Source of the DNA: Maratus speciosus
Taxonomy: Eukaryota; Arthropoda; Arachnida; Araneae; Salticidae
NCBI GenBank assembly: GCA_963932465.1
Contig: CAWVRF010001068.1
Location: 1 to 64,000 of the forward strand
Direction: 5' to 3'
Length of the DNA: 64,000 bases
In this document: positions 22,318-33,382 of the stretch, piece after piece
How positions within the stretch are numbered: the first letter of the stretch is position 1
How the letters are laid out: every line of letters starts with the position of its first letter
The notes under the pieces: model-generated
Databases searched by the model: none
The model's input: the letters and a program-made list of their open reading frames with translations, nothing else
What the model was told of the DNA's origin: nothing
Translations under genes and position numbers: made by a program

Positions 22318-24085
22318 ATCCTCATTTTCAAGAAAATTCACCATTCAGTCTTAGAAAAAATTGTGAAATTTGCACTCAATGGCTGGAAAAAAAAAAAAAA
22401 AAAGCAAAATTCTTTAATTGTTTATTTAAAAAGATTGTGAAATGACAACTGGTCACATGCAAAACTCGTGCAATTCGTCAGTTCATCATGGAGAACAAAT
22501 CATGAAATTCTTCAGCCTGTTGTGGGAAAACAAAAAATTCAACAAACAGTTGCAGGAAAAAAATCCACGATTTTCGCCAATCAGTTGCAGATAAAAAACC
22601 GTGAAATTTGTCAGTGCACCAAGGAAGAAAACTGTAAAAAAAAAAACATGATTTTCTCTAATCGATCTCAAGAAAAAGCCTCAAAATTTGCCTATGATAC
22701 AAGGAAAAAAAATCGTGAAATTTGCAAATCGGTCGCGGTTTAAAAAATCGTGAAATTCGTCAATAGATCGTTGGAAGAAACTGCGAAATTCATAGATCAG
22801 TAGCAGAAAAAACTCATGATTTTCTCTAAGTGGTCTCAAGAAAAAGCCACAAAAATTTGCCTATTGGTTCAAGAAAAACATTGCGAAATTTAAAAATTGG
22901 TCACAGGTTAAAAAAAAAAAAAAATTCATCAGCAGATTGTCAGGAAAAATCAGAAAGTCATTGATCAGTCATGCACCCCCCCCCCCCCCCCCCTCGAGAT
23001 TTGGCCGATGAATCGCAAAAAAGCAACGAAGTTTTCCAATCGACTGAAAGAAAATGTTGCGGAATTCACTGATCTGTCATGGGTAGAATGCAAAATTAGT
23101 CGATCAGTTGCACTCACAAAAAAAAAAATAAAACGTGATTTTTACCAATCGTTCGCAAGAAAAAGCGGAAAAAATTGCTAATCAGTAGAAAGAAACTAGT
23201 GTGAAATTCATCAGTGTCTCGTCATAAAAGCTGCAAAATTCGTTGATCAGTAGCAGAGAAAATGTACGATTTTCTAAAATTGGTCGCAAGAAGCTGCTGC
23301 AAAATTTGCTTATCGGTACCAGGAAAATTTTTCAAAATTCCCCAATCTGTGATGAAAACGGCCTGTGAAAATTGTCAAAAATTGGAAATTCATCGACCAA
23401 TCATGGAAAAATCCACAATTTTTGCCAATCGGTCGCAAAAAAACCGACAAAGTTTGCCAATAAGTAGAAAGTAAATATCGCAAAATTTGCCAATCAGTCG
23501 CGGCTAAAAAATTGCAAAATCCTTTTGTTGATCTTTTAAACAAATCAGAAAATCGTTGATTCAATCAGTCGCAAGAAAAAGAGAAAAAATTTGCCAATCG
23601 ATAAAAAGAAAATATAATGAAATTTGAATCAGTCATGTGTAAAAAAAAATTGTCAGAAAAATCACAAAATTCTTTGATGAGTCATGAAAAAAACAATGAT
23701 TGTTTCCAATCTGTAGCAGGAAAAAGTTGAAACATTTGCCAATCAGTTGTTGGTAAAAAACATGAAATTCATGGATCAGTTATGTGAAAAAAAATACGAT
23801 TTTCACCAAACGGTCAAAGAAAAATATCGCAAAATTCACCCACCAGTTGCAGTTAAAAAACGCGAAATTTGTCAGTGAATTGTAGAAAATATCTCGAAAT
23901 TGTTCAACCAGTTGTGGGGAAAAAAGTCCCACAATTCGATGATTGGGTCCGAGAAAAAAAATGTCAAATCCGCCAGTTGACAGAGGGAAAATTCTGAAAT
24001 ATTGCGAAAATCAATTGATTGTCGGAAAAAACAGTGAAATTCATCATTTGACCACAGTAAAATCACAAAATTTGCCAATAGTTTC
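22318..24085. repeat. Degenerate ~33-35-bp minisatellite, block 3
   Basis: About 50 units of the same family as blocks 1 and 2. Recurring words are TCGCAGGAAAAA, GCGAAATT and GCCAATC. It contains C-runs near 22976-22992 and A-runs. No coding function. Confidence 0.65.
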
Positions 24086-25213
24086 TTTCGGTTGAGTATG
24101 TCAGCATTTTACAAAATGTATTTTGCATTCCTATAAAAGATGCCATTGCACTTCTTCATGTATTAAGAAAATCTCCCTGCAACTTTCTTTTTTTAAATTC
24201 CCACAGAACATTTCTGTTCAGATGAAGTTCGTTGCAGAACATTGCAAAGTATTCTGCTTTGGGGATATATACATTTTTGTATGAAACGACAAACAAAATC
24301 TTCACTTTGTGCCCCCCTTCGCCTTTCATTCTGGCACCCGGAGCATATACACCCTCTGCTTCTCTGTACCCCCCTAGTTTCAGCCCTATATAATAAAAAT
24401 ATGATATAAGATGTATAAATGGCATCCAGGAAGTAAATAATATGCATATAATGATACATATGAGACACATATATATGAGCATTAGTAGTACTGTTTCTTT
24501 TAGGCCATCATTTAAGGGCGCAGCACCCTGCTTATTCTAAAATTGACAAAATGCATCCTGTCCTTTTTAAAAATTGTGAAATGAACCTCCAGTTGTATCT
24601 AGAACATATTAGTAAAAATTTTCCTCATACATTTTTCATGCACACAATAATAAAACAATTCATGTTGTTCAGCAAAATAGTTCAGACTTTTTTTTAAAAT
24701 TATTAGTATTAAGTAAATAAGTTCACATTACAATATGATAATGAATGAATAACATTTGAGTAATGATCTTTCCTTAGAGCACTAGAAAATTTAAAATATA
24801 AAAAGTCTGGTGTCTTAGTAAGAACTGGATATTACATAAATTTAAATGTCAAAAAAAGAAGTTGCTATCAAATGGGAAGTTTTTAGAAATTACGTACTTG
24901 CAACACATAATATATTAATTGTCAAAGAATTGTTTTTTTTAATATGCCCCTAAATCAATGTAAAATTCGTTTCAACCCAATAAATTTTTATTTACTTTTT
25001 ATAAAACTGCATTATGACCGAGAAAAATCATGTAAACAAAGCATTCTTATTTACGTAATCAAACGCTGATTTCTCCTATCAAAAAGTCCAGACTAAAGTC
25101 AAAACTATTGATAAATTAAATAAATAACAAAACACAGAATCGTGACAGAAATGTTTTATGTAAAGTATGCACACAAACACAATAAATCTAGAAAACAAAG
25201 TCAATTTGCTTAC
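24086..25213. other. Spacer, nothing firmly recognised
   Basis: A minus-strand frame at 24482-24156 gives some protein-like text (AEYFAMFCNELHLNRNVLWE) but has no known motif. The 24308-24390 segment (GGCACCCGGAGCATAT ... CCCCCCTAGTTTC) looks like the end of a dispersed transposon. Confidence 0.35.
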
Positions 25214-25328
25214 CAGCATTCACACTCATTTTCACTATTTCGGCATGGCTTTCATTTCCGCGATGAGATAAACAAATCTTCCACACGTTGATTGATTGAT
25301 GTGGAGCGTAACTCCACAATGTGATATT
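25214..25328 (-). CDS. Candidate internal exon of an unidentified minus-strand gene
   Basis: On the minus strand a pyrimidine-rich acceptor (TTTATTTTTATCAG) is followed by 115 bases open in one frame, then a consensus donor (GTAAGC). The frame encodes 38 residues with coding-like composition. It starts NITLWSYAPHQSINVWK, continues with ICLSHRGNESHAEIVK and ends MSVNA, with the last base starting the next codon. The Trp-rich start could be part of a beta-propeller strand, but that is a guess. It is the best splice-bounded exon candidate in the window outside the zinc-finger gene. Phase does not fit directly to the 10715-10768 candidate, so other exons would be needed if they belong together. 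Confidence 0.4.
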
Positions 25329-25409
25329 CTGATAAAAATAAATGCATTAAATTCCTTACTTGTTGAAAACTGTATAAAAAATTAATAAAACAAACAAAAA
25401 TAAATAATA

Positions 25410-25836
25410 CAAGTTTCGGTCAATTAGGCCTAAGTCTGTATATGCCGCCATTTTAAGATGGCGGTTGATAGGTTAAGTTTTTGTCCAGATTATGTCCGTA
25501 CATGGCGAGGTCAGGTTTTTGTCCCGGAATTAACGAAAATTAGATTAGTACTGTTTTCATCCAGTTTAAGTTATTAAAACAGAAAATTGGACAACAAACA
25601 GGTGAAGGTTTAGTTTGGGAGTTGACGAAAATTGGATTAGTTGCGTTTTCATCCAATTTATGTTCTTAAACTGATGTCCATATTTTGTAGTTATTTCGTA
25701 GTTACGTCTATGTCAAACATTCAACAAATTCTGAACGTATTTTAGCTCGCTGTATACGTCCAAATTACATATATAGACGTATTTCGGAAATGGTGGATGA
25801 AAACTGAATATAATCTGGACGTATGTGTTGTGTGGG
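25410..25836. mobile_element. CGTCC-type element, second copy (reverse orientation)
   Basis: It ends at the right with GGACGTATGTGTTGTGTGGG, the inverted form of the left end of the 7713-8140 element. Internal words TACGTCCAAATTAC and TTGTCC are shared. It contains two similar internal segments (ACGAAAATT.GATTAGT and neighbours, near 25533 and 25625) and a near-perfect 20-bp palindrome around GGCGG/CCGCC at 25445-25464. The left end is not defined. Confidence 0.35.
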
Positions 25837-25879
25837 AACGACCGATTGACGTTCTTCTTAAATACATTGACGAAATTAG

Positions 25880-26900
25880 AGTTTTTTTCTGCAACCAACT
25901 GGCATGAATTTTTTTAAGCGACAAACTGACAAATTCTCAATTTCTTTCTGCGACTGATTGACAAAATCTTTTATCTTTATTTATTTATTTTTTTTTTTTT
26001 ATCGCGAGTAACCGCCGAAAATAATAGTTTTATCAAAGAACGATCGATAAATTTTGCAATATATTTTAACAACCAACTTACAAAATCAGCGTTGTTTAGC
26101 TGCAACTGATTGAAGAAATTTAGGATTTTGTTTGCCGCGATTGATTGACGAAATCTGCGATTTTCTTTAAAACGAGTGACAGCCGAAATTTATGATTTTT
26201 ATCAATGAATGATCGATAAATTTCTTGATGCATATCAATTTGCAGCTGATTGACGAAATCAGCTCTGTATTTTGACATGACTAATTGTGAAATCCAGGAA
26301 TTTTTTTTTACCGCTAATGACTACCGAAAATTACGATTTTCATTGACAAACGATCCACACATTTTGCAATATATTTTAAATGCCAACTGACGAAACAAGC
26401 GATTTTTTTGCCGCACCTGTTTGATGAAATTTGAGAGTTTTTACTACAACTGAATTTCGAAATCTATAATTTTTATAAACGACCAATCGACAAATTTCGC
26501 GATATATTAAAGCAACAAACTGACTAAATCAGCGAATTTTTAGCGTGACTTAACTGAAAAATTTTTTGATTTTTTGCCACGACTGACTGAAGAAATTTAT
26601 ATATTTCTTTTGCCATACTTGATACAATAATTTCACGCTTTTTTATCAGCTACATATTAACAAAATTTACAATTTGCTTCGACGATCAATTGACGAAACT
26701 CACAATTTTTTGTTCCTTAACAACAGACTGCCGAAATTCGCAATTTTTCTTCTGAGAACCTTTGACGAAGATCACGATTTTTTTTTCAACCGGTTGACAA
26801 AATTCACGATAATTTTCGCAATCGAATGACGAAGTTTCCAGTAATGTGACAAACCTAAGATTTTTTTTTAAATAGGATTGTCGAAAATCATGATTTTTAA
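25880..26900. repeat. Degenerate ~33-bp minisatellite, block 4 (inverted)
   Basis: The same satellite family as blocks 1-3 but in the opposite orientation: TTGACGAAATTTGCGATTTTT followed by a pyrimidine-rich stretch and CGACTGATTG. About 28 diverged units. Confidence 0.6.
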
Positions 26901-27143
26901 AAAAATTGCAGAATTATTAAAAATTAAAAAATATATTCGAAGAAAAATCACATCCGGACTGCGGAACGCCCTAAATACAAAATAATTGCAAGAATGGAAG
27001 GCTGGAAACTACAGGAAATATAAGAACTTTTTCAAATTTATAGGAAATAAAGGAGCGCTGCTTTTTACAGTACCATACATAAAAAAAATCATTAACTCGC
27101 ATATAAGTTTGCTTCATTAAAATTGTTTCTTTTCAAATCTTAG

Positions 27144-27204
27144 TTCTGTAGAAGGAAACTTAATGCAGATACTCGAATGACTTTGGGTGTATCGGATTCA
27201 TTGA
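27144..27204 (+). CDS. Candidate internal exon of an unidentified plus-strand gene
   Basis: A strong acceptor (TTGTTTCTTTTCAAATCTTAG) is followed by 61 open bases and a perfect donor GTAAGT. The peptide is FCRRKLNADTRMTLGVSDSL. The match to both splice consensus sites is good, but 20 codons is too short to exclude chance and no neighbouring exon was identified. Confidence 0.25.
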
Positions 27205-27474
27205 GTAAGTAGCTTCGCAAAACGTTTCCTCTTGCTTTCAAAAGTGCACTTAACAAAGGAACCTTTGTTATCTAAGGTAAGATATATATATATATTTTAA
27301 AATACTCCTATATTTCCTAATTTTACTTTCATTGTTTATGGAATGCCTCATACATGTATCAATATACATTGACATTAGCTTGCATAAAGTACTTAGTGCA
27401 TCACTTGCTTTGCAAATTGACAAATTAATCTGATGCACAATATTCTGAAAAAAATTAGGCTTACATATATATAT

Positions 27475-28084
27475 ATTAAACAAAAACATAATTTGAAGAA
27501 CAAATTAAAAAAGCAAAATTTATTTCCTACATTGTTTACGCCCGAGAAGGGACAGATATTAAGTTATTTTCCTTCAATTAGTTCTACATTTAATGTTAAA
27601 TTTTTGTAACAAATTAGTTAAGCCAATTGAAGATTAAAAAATAAAAATAAAATTCATACAATATGATACTTAAAACACCCTAAAAAATAAGATTCCGTTC
27701 AAATGAAATCGAAATAAATCTTAGACTTCTTCCATTTTTAATTGAAAATATTTGTATTGAAGATTTTGTATTATGTTTATGACAATTGTGTATAAAATGA
27801 TAAGATGCATGCAAAATACAAAACTTGAAAAAAGTCTAAGATTTATTTCGATTTCATTTGAATGGAATCTAATTTTTTAAGGTGTTTTAAGTATCATATT
27901 GTATGAATTTTATTTTTATTTTTTAATCTTCAATTGGCTTAACTAATTTGTTACAAAAATTTAAAATTAAATCCAGAACTAATTGAATGAAATAACTTAA
28001 TATCTGTCCCTTCTCGGGCTTAAACAATGTAGGAAATAAATTTTGCTTTTTTAATTTGTTCTTTAAATTATGTTTTTGTTTAAT
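27475..28084. mobile_element. Foldback element, copy B (uninterrupted)
   Basis: Two inverted arms of about 259 bp (27475-27733 and 27826-28084) around a loop of about 90 bp. The ends are ATTAAACAAAAACATAATTT and AAATTATGTTTTTGTTTAAT. The arms match almost base for base through AGAAGGGACAGATATTAAG and CTTAGACTT. They are more similar to each other than in copy A, suggesting recent origin or gene conversion. It shows the empty site of the MITE nested in copy A. Confidence 0.82.
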
Positions 28085-28440
28085 ATGTCAAGTTTTTTAA
28101 TAACTACAGCACTCAGACGAACGCATTTCCAAATTAATAGAGAGTATCATCATAAGGCTTTGGTGTATGCGGTATTGCATCACAATGTGAGATGCAGTTT
28201 ATCAAATGTGTAATTCAAAATATTTCACCACTGTAGTAATGCAGGTTGCGGTAGTTTGGACAAAACTTGCAATCTGAACGTAAAAAATCTATAATCAAAA
28301 CATAAAAAAAAACTTCACTTAAATTTAGATACCCTATTTCCCACTCAGGAACGCTATGAATGTAAATGTAAATTGCGTTGAATCCTTACTGCTAATATTT
28401 AACAATATTATAGCTGTGATACAGTAAAAAATAAAAAATA
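28085..28440. repeat. Shared 3' flank of the foldback repeat family, copy B
   Basis: Matches 14439-14690 with one extra segment of roughly 90 bp. See copy A for the shared blocks. Non-coding. Confidence 0.5.
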
Positions 28441-29542
28441 AAAGTTTTACTTACATTTTTAAACCCTATTCTCTCCCAAGGGGTGATGTAAACACATCAG
28501 AAAAATACTACCTAAGTTTAACTTAGGGTATAAATAGTTCTCATCTCGGAAAAAAATACATTTTAAAATTTAAGTTATGTAATTCTCCACGCTACCTGTG
28601 TAAAAATAGCTATCCATTAGCATTAGAAACTTTTTACTAAAATATAAACTTGATCAAAGCAAAAAGTTATTCTGAAAATATCCTTTTTATTTCCACTATG
28701 ACGCCATATTCACCTTTTTAATTTAAAAAAAAAAAAAAAAAAAAAACTAGCTCAATTTAATATTTCACGTGAAAATCTTTCAACTAAAAAGAAATAAATT
28801 ATTATTACGGCTTTTGAAATTTTTTCAAAAATGAAGTAAAAATGTTACATTTTCTATGAAAAATGTCCGTTGATTTTCAATGAAAAAAGCGAAAATTGGA
28901 ATTATTAAGAAAAATATTTGAATAATGCAAAAAAAAAAAAAAAATTGACCCATGTTTCTCTCTGGGTTATAATTCACCCATATACAAAGCCATTTTACCA
29001 TTCGTTTTGACCCTGACGTCAGGCAAAGTTTTAACACTTTAAATTTATAATAACTTTAGAATTAGCAAAGAATAAAAAATGAGTGGCATCAAAGAAAAAA
29101 AGGTGGGAAGAAAAAATGAAAAAGTTATGATCTCCATAGGCTTTTCCATGTTAAATTAACATTGAGAAGTGACACTGGAAATAAATAAGTATGCCTACAT
29201 TTTTTTAAATTTTACTTTCAAATAGTCTCAATTTCGTATGACAAGAATCAAAACTGTGAGATGACATGTGCTGGAAGCATTATTGAATTCAGGGAATGAT
29301 CTAAGGAGAACCTTTTCCGCTATACAAGATTTTGCGGAGCTTTAAAATCTTTCTGTATTAGATTGCTTCTAAAATAGTTTATCATGGAAGATTATAGTAT
29401 TCCGAATGACGCAGCCTTAAGCCTAAAATCGTATCGTAGAATTCGTAGATGGCAGAACTCATCTATACAGCTAAATCGACATCAAAGAAAAACGCGAAAA
29501 GCCGCCTTTCAATAACTCAGCAAATGTAGCTCATATTATTCT

Positions 29543-29577
<35 letters not shown>

Positions 29578-29765
29578 GTTTTACATCTACAGTCTAATCC
29601 TATTCTGAAATTTTTACATTTCTACGTGCATTATATTTTGAGATTTGTAAACCCATTTTTAAAGTAAAATCGATGGAGAAGTTCCTAATTTTTTTTTCTC
29701 GAAAACGGCCTGGGCGATTTTTTTAAAAATTGATATATAATATGAATCTGTTTTAGATGAATAGG
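28441..29765. other. Non-coding spacer
   Basis: No gene or repeat recognised. A-runs occur at about 28723-28746 and 28929-28945, and a T-run at about 29545-29573. Confidence 0.4.
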
Positions 29766-30009
29766 TTGGTTAGGTTAGGTTGATTTTTGACGGCCAATTA
29801 TCTACACGAGGGATATAGGCCCGGGGGGAGTGCCCTCCGTGGGGGCCTTTCTAAGGGAACCTAATCCGTATTAACGCATGGAAGATCCACGGCTCGAAGA
29901 AAACCACGAAAACTCCGAACGATTAGGCCGACGGGCGCGATTGGGATCGAACCCAGCACCTCCCGTCTACCAGCTTCGAGAGCAGAACCTCTCGGCCACT
30001 GGTGGGGCC
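29766..30009 (-). mobile_element. tRNA-derived SINE, minus-strand copy
   Basis: 244 bp flanked by a perfect 14-bp target duplication (TTTAGATGAATAGG at 29752-29765 and 30010-30023). Reading the minus strand, it starts GGCCCCACCAGTGGCCGAGA. It has a box A-like GTGGCCGAGAGGTTC and a box B GGTTCGATCCCAAT, as in class II (Leu/Ser-type) tRNA genes. It continues in a conserved body and ends in an ACCTAACCTAACC tail. It would be transcribed by RNA polymerase III and moved by a LINE in trans. About 85-90% identical by eye to the copy at 41662. Confidence 0.88.
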
Positions 30010-30023
30010 TTTAGATGAATAGG

Positions 30024-32019
30024 ATAGCACTTTCCCCTTTTCTAGGAAAACTTTTTTTATTAGGGACTATTTTACATCGCGGATTACATATTATTCTATA
30101 GAAGCTCAAAAGGAAATTTGCAATACGGTTTTAGAATCTAGGTCACAGTTAAAAGGTCTGAATATCGGCAATGAATCTTTTTTTAAACTACAAAAACAGT
30201 TTATTATGTGCTTTAAAATAATTAATACATATATATTAAATCAAATTTCTATTTCTATTATCTTTCTTCTTTGTTATGAAGAAAATATTACGTTTAAATA
30301 TTTCACATCCCTGATTTGTCAAAAAATTACTTAGATTCGTTTTTTTAAAATAGAGCAGTATTTTGTAATTATGTGTATTTTATTTCGTTGTTATTCATAA
30401 TAAGGAAACATTTTTTAAGGAGATAATATTTCACATTTTTTCGAAAATTCTCGTATCGAAATTCGATATTTATGGAAAATTCTCGTAGCTTTATTGCCGC
30501 CATAGAAACTGCGCCCTGTATCACTACGCAAGCAAAATATTGACTAGTTGACTGAAGAAATAATAAATATGAAAGATCTTGCAATGGTATCCCAAGAGGA
30601 GAAAGTGAATACGATTTCTAATTATCGAGGCAGCATCTGATGTAATTCTTTGAAACCGACCCTTTCTAATTAATATAATGTTCAGAGTTGTTTCTATTTT
30701 CAACAATACTTAAAACTGTTTTCCTTGCAAAATACGTACATGTGTGGAATAGGTATTGCTTGTAATATGTGAGTGCAATACAGAAAAAAAATCCCTATTG
30801 CCGTTTATAGCTGTAACAAAAGAAAAACAGTATAAAATAAACAAAAAAAAACCCTGAAGCATTTCTTTTAGGCTAATTGATTACTGTACTGGGTGCAAGA
30901 CCTTCAGTCTTGGACACATTTTTGACTGATAGTAAATTCTACTTTATATACTTAAATTACAGCAATTTTACTATTAAGCTTTTTTTTTATTGCAAGAAAT
31001 CAATTTTTAGTCATAATGCAAGACATAGAAATCCTCTAGTCTATTTTCATTTGGTTTTTCCTAATAGTCAGAAAAGTTTCAGTCTTGGCTTAGATGGACT
31101 TCTTGCACCCGTGATTACAGCATTGGATTAATTATTTATAACCTTTACAGCACACAATTAGCTCAAAATGAACCATTTTATCCTGACTGTTTGTTTTCAG
31201 CTCCTAAAAGTAAAAATTTTCATCATGATACTTTTCTTTATTTAGTAAGTAAAGTTTAAGATAAATAAGATAAAACAGATTTTTTGCAAAAGTAAGATAC
31301 TTGTTTTTATTTAATTTTAAAGTTAATATGCTTAAAAGAAAGCTTTAAATAATTTACTTTTAAAAATATAAAAGTAGCCCGCTCCCTTATATGGTATTTG
31401 TGGTGATCTAGCGCTATTGTATATAAGAATAATTCAGAAAATGCTACTATTTAGAAAAGATCGGTTTCACAAAATTTCGTTAGCAGCTGCTTTGTAGCTG
31501 TCATGATAATTAGACTTTGTATGAACTAGAATAAAAAAATAGCAAAATAAATAAATAAATAAACAACACAAAATTAATCAGTTGATAATAAAAAACCCGT
31601 AACTGTCTCATTCGTGTGAAGAAAATCACAAGGAAAAAACCCTCGCGAGTTTTGACAGTACATCAGGGGGGGGGGGGGATCCAAAACTTCATGCAATGTT
31701 ATTTTTCTGCGAAAACATGGAACTCCGCTTTTTCGGCACATTGAATTTTATCATTCCTGTGATCGGTGCAAATCTGCATTAAAATTTTTTGACATTTTTA
31801 GGAAGGGAGGGACGTAGCGGTGTCTGACGAAATGCAACAAAAACGTGAGTACAAACAGCACCAAATTGAGCTAATTTCTCTCTTTTTCTCACTCGACCTT
31901 TTCTCTCCTGTGACCTACCACACATTTAGTCCATGTATAGAACCGAACAGCATGATAACATAGCCACCAGCACGCAACTATAGCCTGCTCTGCCTGAAAG
32001 ATTGAGGTAAAACGTTATT
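30024..32019. other. Non-coding spacer with a small inverted repeat
   Basis: Mostly AT-rich filler. A possible small element lies at about 30889-31120: TGTACTGGGTGCAAGA on the left and TCTTGCACCCGTGATTACA on the right are inverted, with CAGTCTTGG repeated inside. A minus-strand frame at 30584-30369 contains an ATGGCGGC start in a GC-richer context and two copies of ACGAGAATTTTC; no function is apparent. A G-run lies at 31668-31678. Confidence 0.35.
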
Positions 32020-32541
32020 TTCGTCGAAATATTGCGAAAAGACAAGATTTTCGTCAAAGGATCTCAGAAAACGCAATTTTCGCCTAAGTGTCGTGGGAAA
32101 ATGCAATTATCATCAAAAGAATGCGAATTTCGTCAAAGGATCAAGAAAAAAACACTAATTTTGACAAAGGGTCCGGAAAAATGGGAATTTCGTCAAAGGG
32201 TTTGTAATAACGTGGATTTCGTCAAACGATCACAGGAAAACATATAATTCGGAAAAGGATTCCGGAAAACTCATATTTCGGCAAAAGATTGCAGAAAACA
32301 TGAATTTCGTCAAAGAGCCACAAAATTTTATCATAGGATCCTGCAAAAAATGCGAATTTTGTCAAAGAATCACGAGAAAAATGCAAAATGCGTCAACAGG
32401 CTGTGAAAATAACGCAAATTTTGTCAACAAATTGCGAAAAAATCCCTAATTTCATCAAGGGATCGTGGAAAAAAATCTAGTTCTTTTCGCGCGTTAGGTT
32501 GTAAAAACTCAGTTTTTTTTTTACCCTGTAGCATGCCTCAG
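32020..32541. repeat. Degenerate ~33-bp minisatellite, block 5 (left of BEL element)
   Basis: Same family as block 2. From about 32090 to 32524 it matches 39355-39786 unit for unit, including idiosyncratic words such as TGCAATT.TCATCAAAAGAA, ACATATAATT and CAGTTCTTTT or TAGTTCTTTT. The two sides of the BEL element are thus copies of one longer repeat unit. Confidence 0.75.
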
Positions 32542-32879
32542 TGTGGCGACCGATTTTGGTTCAGTGGATTTCTTAAATTAACTAACACTATCTTAAAAAT
32601 AAATCAATTGGCACTTACTCAATTAATTCCACGGGATATCAAATTTTCTCTTCTTTTAATTGGAAGACACATATTTACATCTATTATACACTATAATACA
32701 TTTTATTTACAAAAGCGAAACGCGTTCTTAAAAACAGAATATTCTTTCAACAACACCATCTCGAAGAAAAACAGAGAGAGCGCGCGCGATGAGCCCAGGA
32801 GGGGTTACCTTACGTAAACAATAGATCCATTGCTGTCCCGTTATCGCCCATTTGGCGTCAAAACATATAATTCTCCACA
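32542..32879 (-). repeat. BEL/Pao 3' LTR
   Basis: 338 bp, identical to the 5' LTR except for one substitution. On the element strand an AATAAA-type signal lies at 32702-32707. An ORF of 94 codons on the opposite strand occurs in both LTRs and is only a shadow. Confidence 0.92.
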
Positions 32880-32890
32880 CACTCCCCATC
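32880..32890 (-). other. BEL/Pao polypurine tract
   Basis: On the element strand GATGGGGAGTG sits directly before the 3' LTR, the position used to prime plus-strand DNA synthesis. Confidence 0.6.
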
Positions 32891-33382
32891 TGGACTCATG
32901 AGAGTACATAATGATAAATCAACATAAACATTCTTATAATAAACTTGACCTTAAATGACAACTCAAATGATAAAATAGAAAATTTTCAATCTACAGGCGT
33001 TGAAGTATAAAGAATTAAACGTAAAATAATAAAGTCATGATCAATATAAATTTAAAAAAAAATGATGCTCTTATAACATGTAGCTACATGAACATATCTG
33101 GCCAGATATTTTACCTGAATAAGATTAACTGAATATATATATATATACATAATATAAACAAATTAAATACCATTATTAATTCAATTATCTTTTCAATTTG
33201 AAATAAAGTACAATTATGCATAAATGAAAGATTTTTACTAAATAAACAACAAATTGCAAAACACACCCCGCCCCCCCCAAAAAAATATTTCCAAACATGA
33301 ATTTATAAAACAAACGCACTTTGATATTCAAACACTAGTAGAAAAAATAAATTTCAAATCAAGTACTGAAATCACTTATCAT

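Noticed and set aside
20431..24078. Many ORFs with repeating KGS, SSKD or FFRN-type words on both strands
   Set aside because: They follow the ~33-bp satellite period, occur on both strands at once and lack any domain.
24308..24390. Possible coding segment in a GC-richer stretch
   Set aside because: The GGCACCCGGAGC...CCCCCCTAG pattern resembles dispersed transposon ends, with a similar GCGCCCGGAGCAAA near 58757; no open frame with motifs.
29766..29790. Telomere-like TTAGG repeats (GGTTAGGTTAGG)
   Set aside because: Only two to three units, and they form the tail of the minus-strand SINE.
30872..30935. Possible plus-strand terminal exon after TTTCTTTTAG (peptide LIDYCTGCKTFSLGHIFD)
   Set aside because: It overlaps a small inverted repeat, is very short, and its phase does not fit the nearest candidate exon.
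32533..32817. 94-codon plus-strand ORF, repeated at 38833-39117
   Set aside because: It lies entirely within the two BEL LTRs, antisense to the element; its duplication is the LTR duplication, not a gene family.
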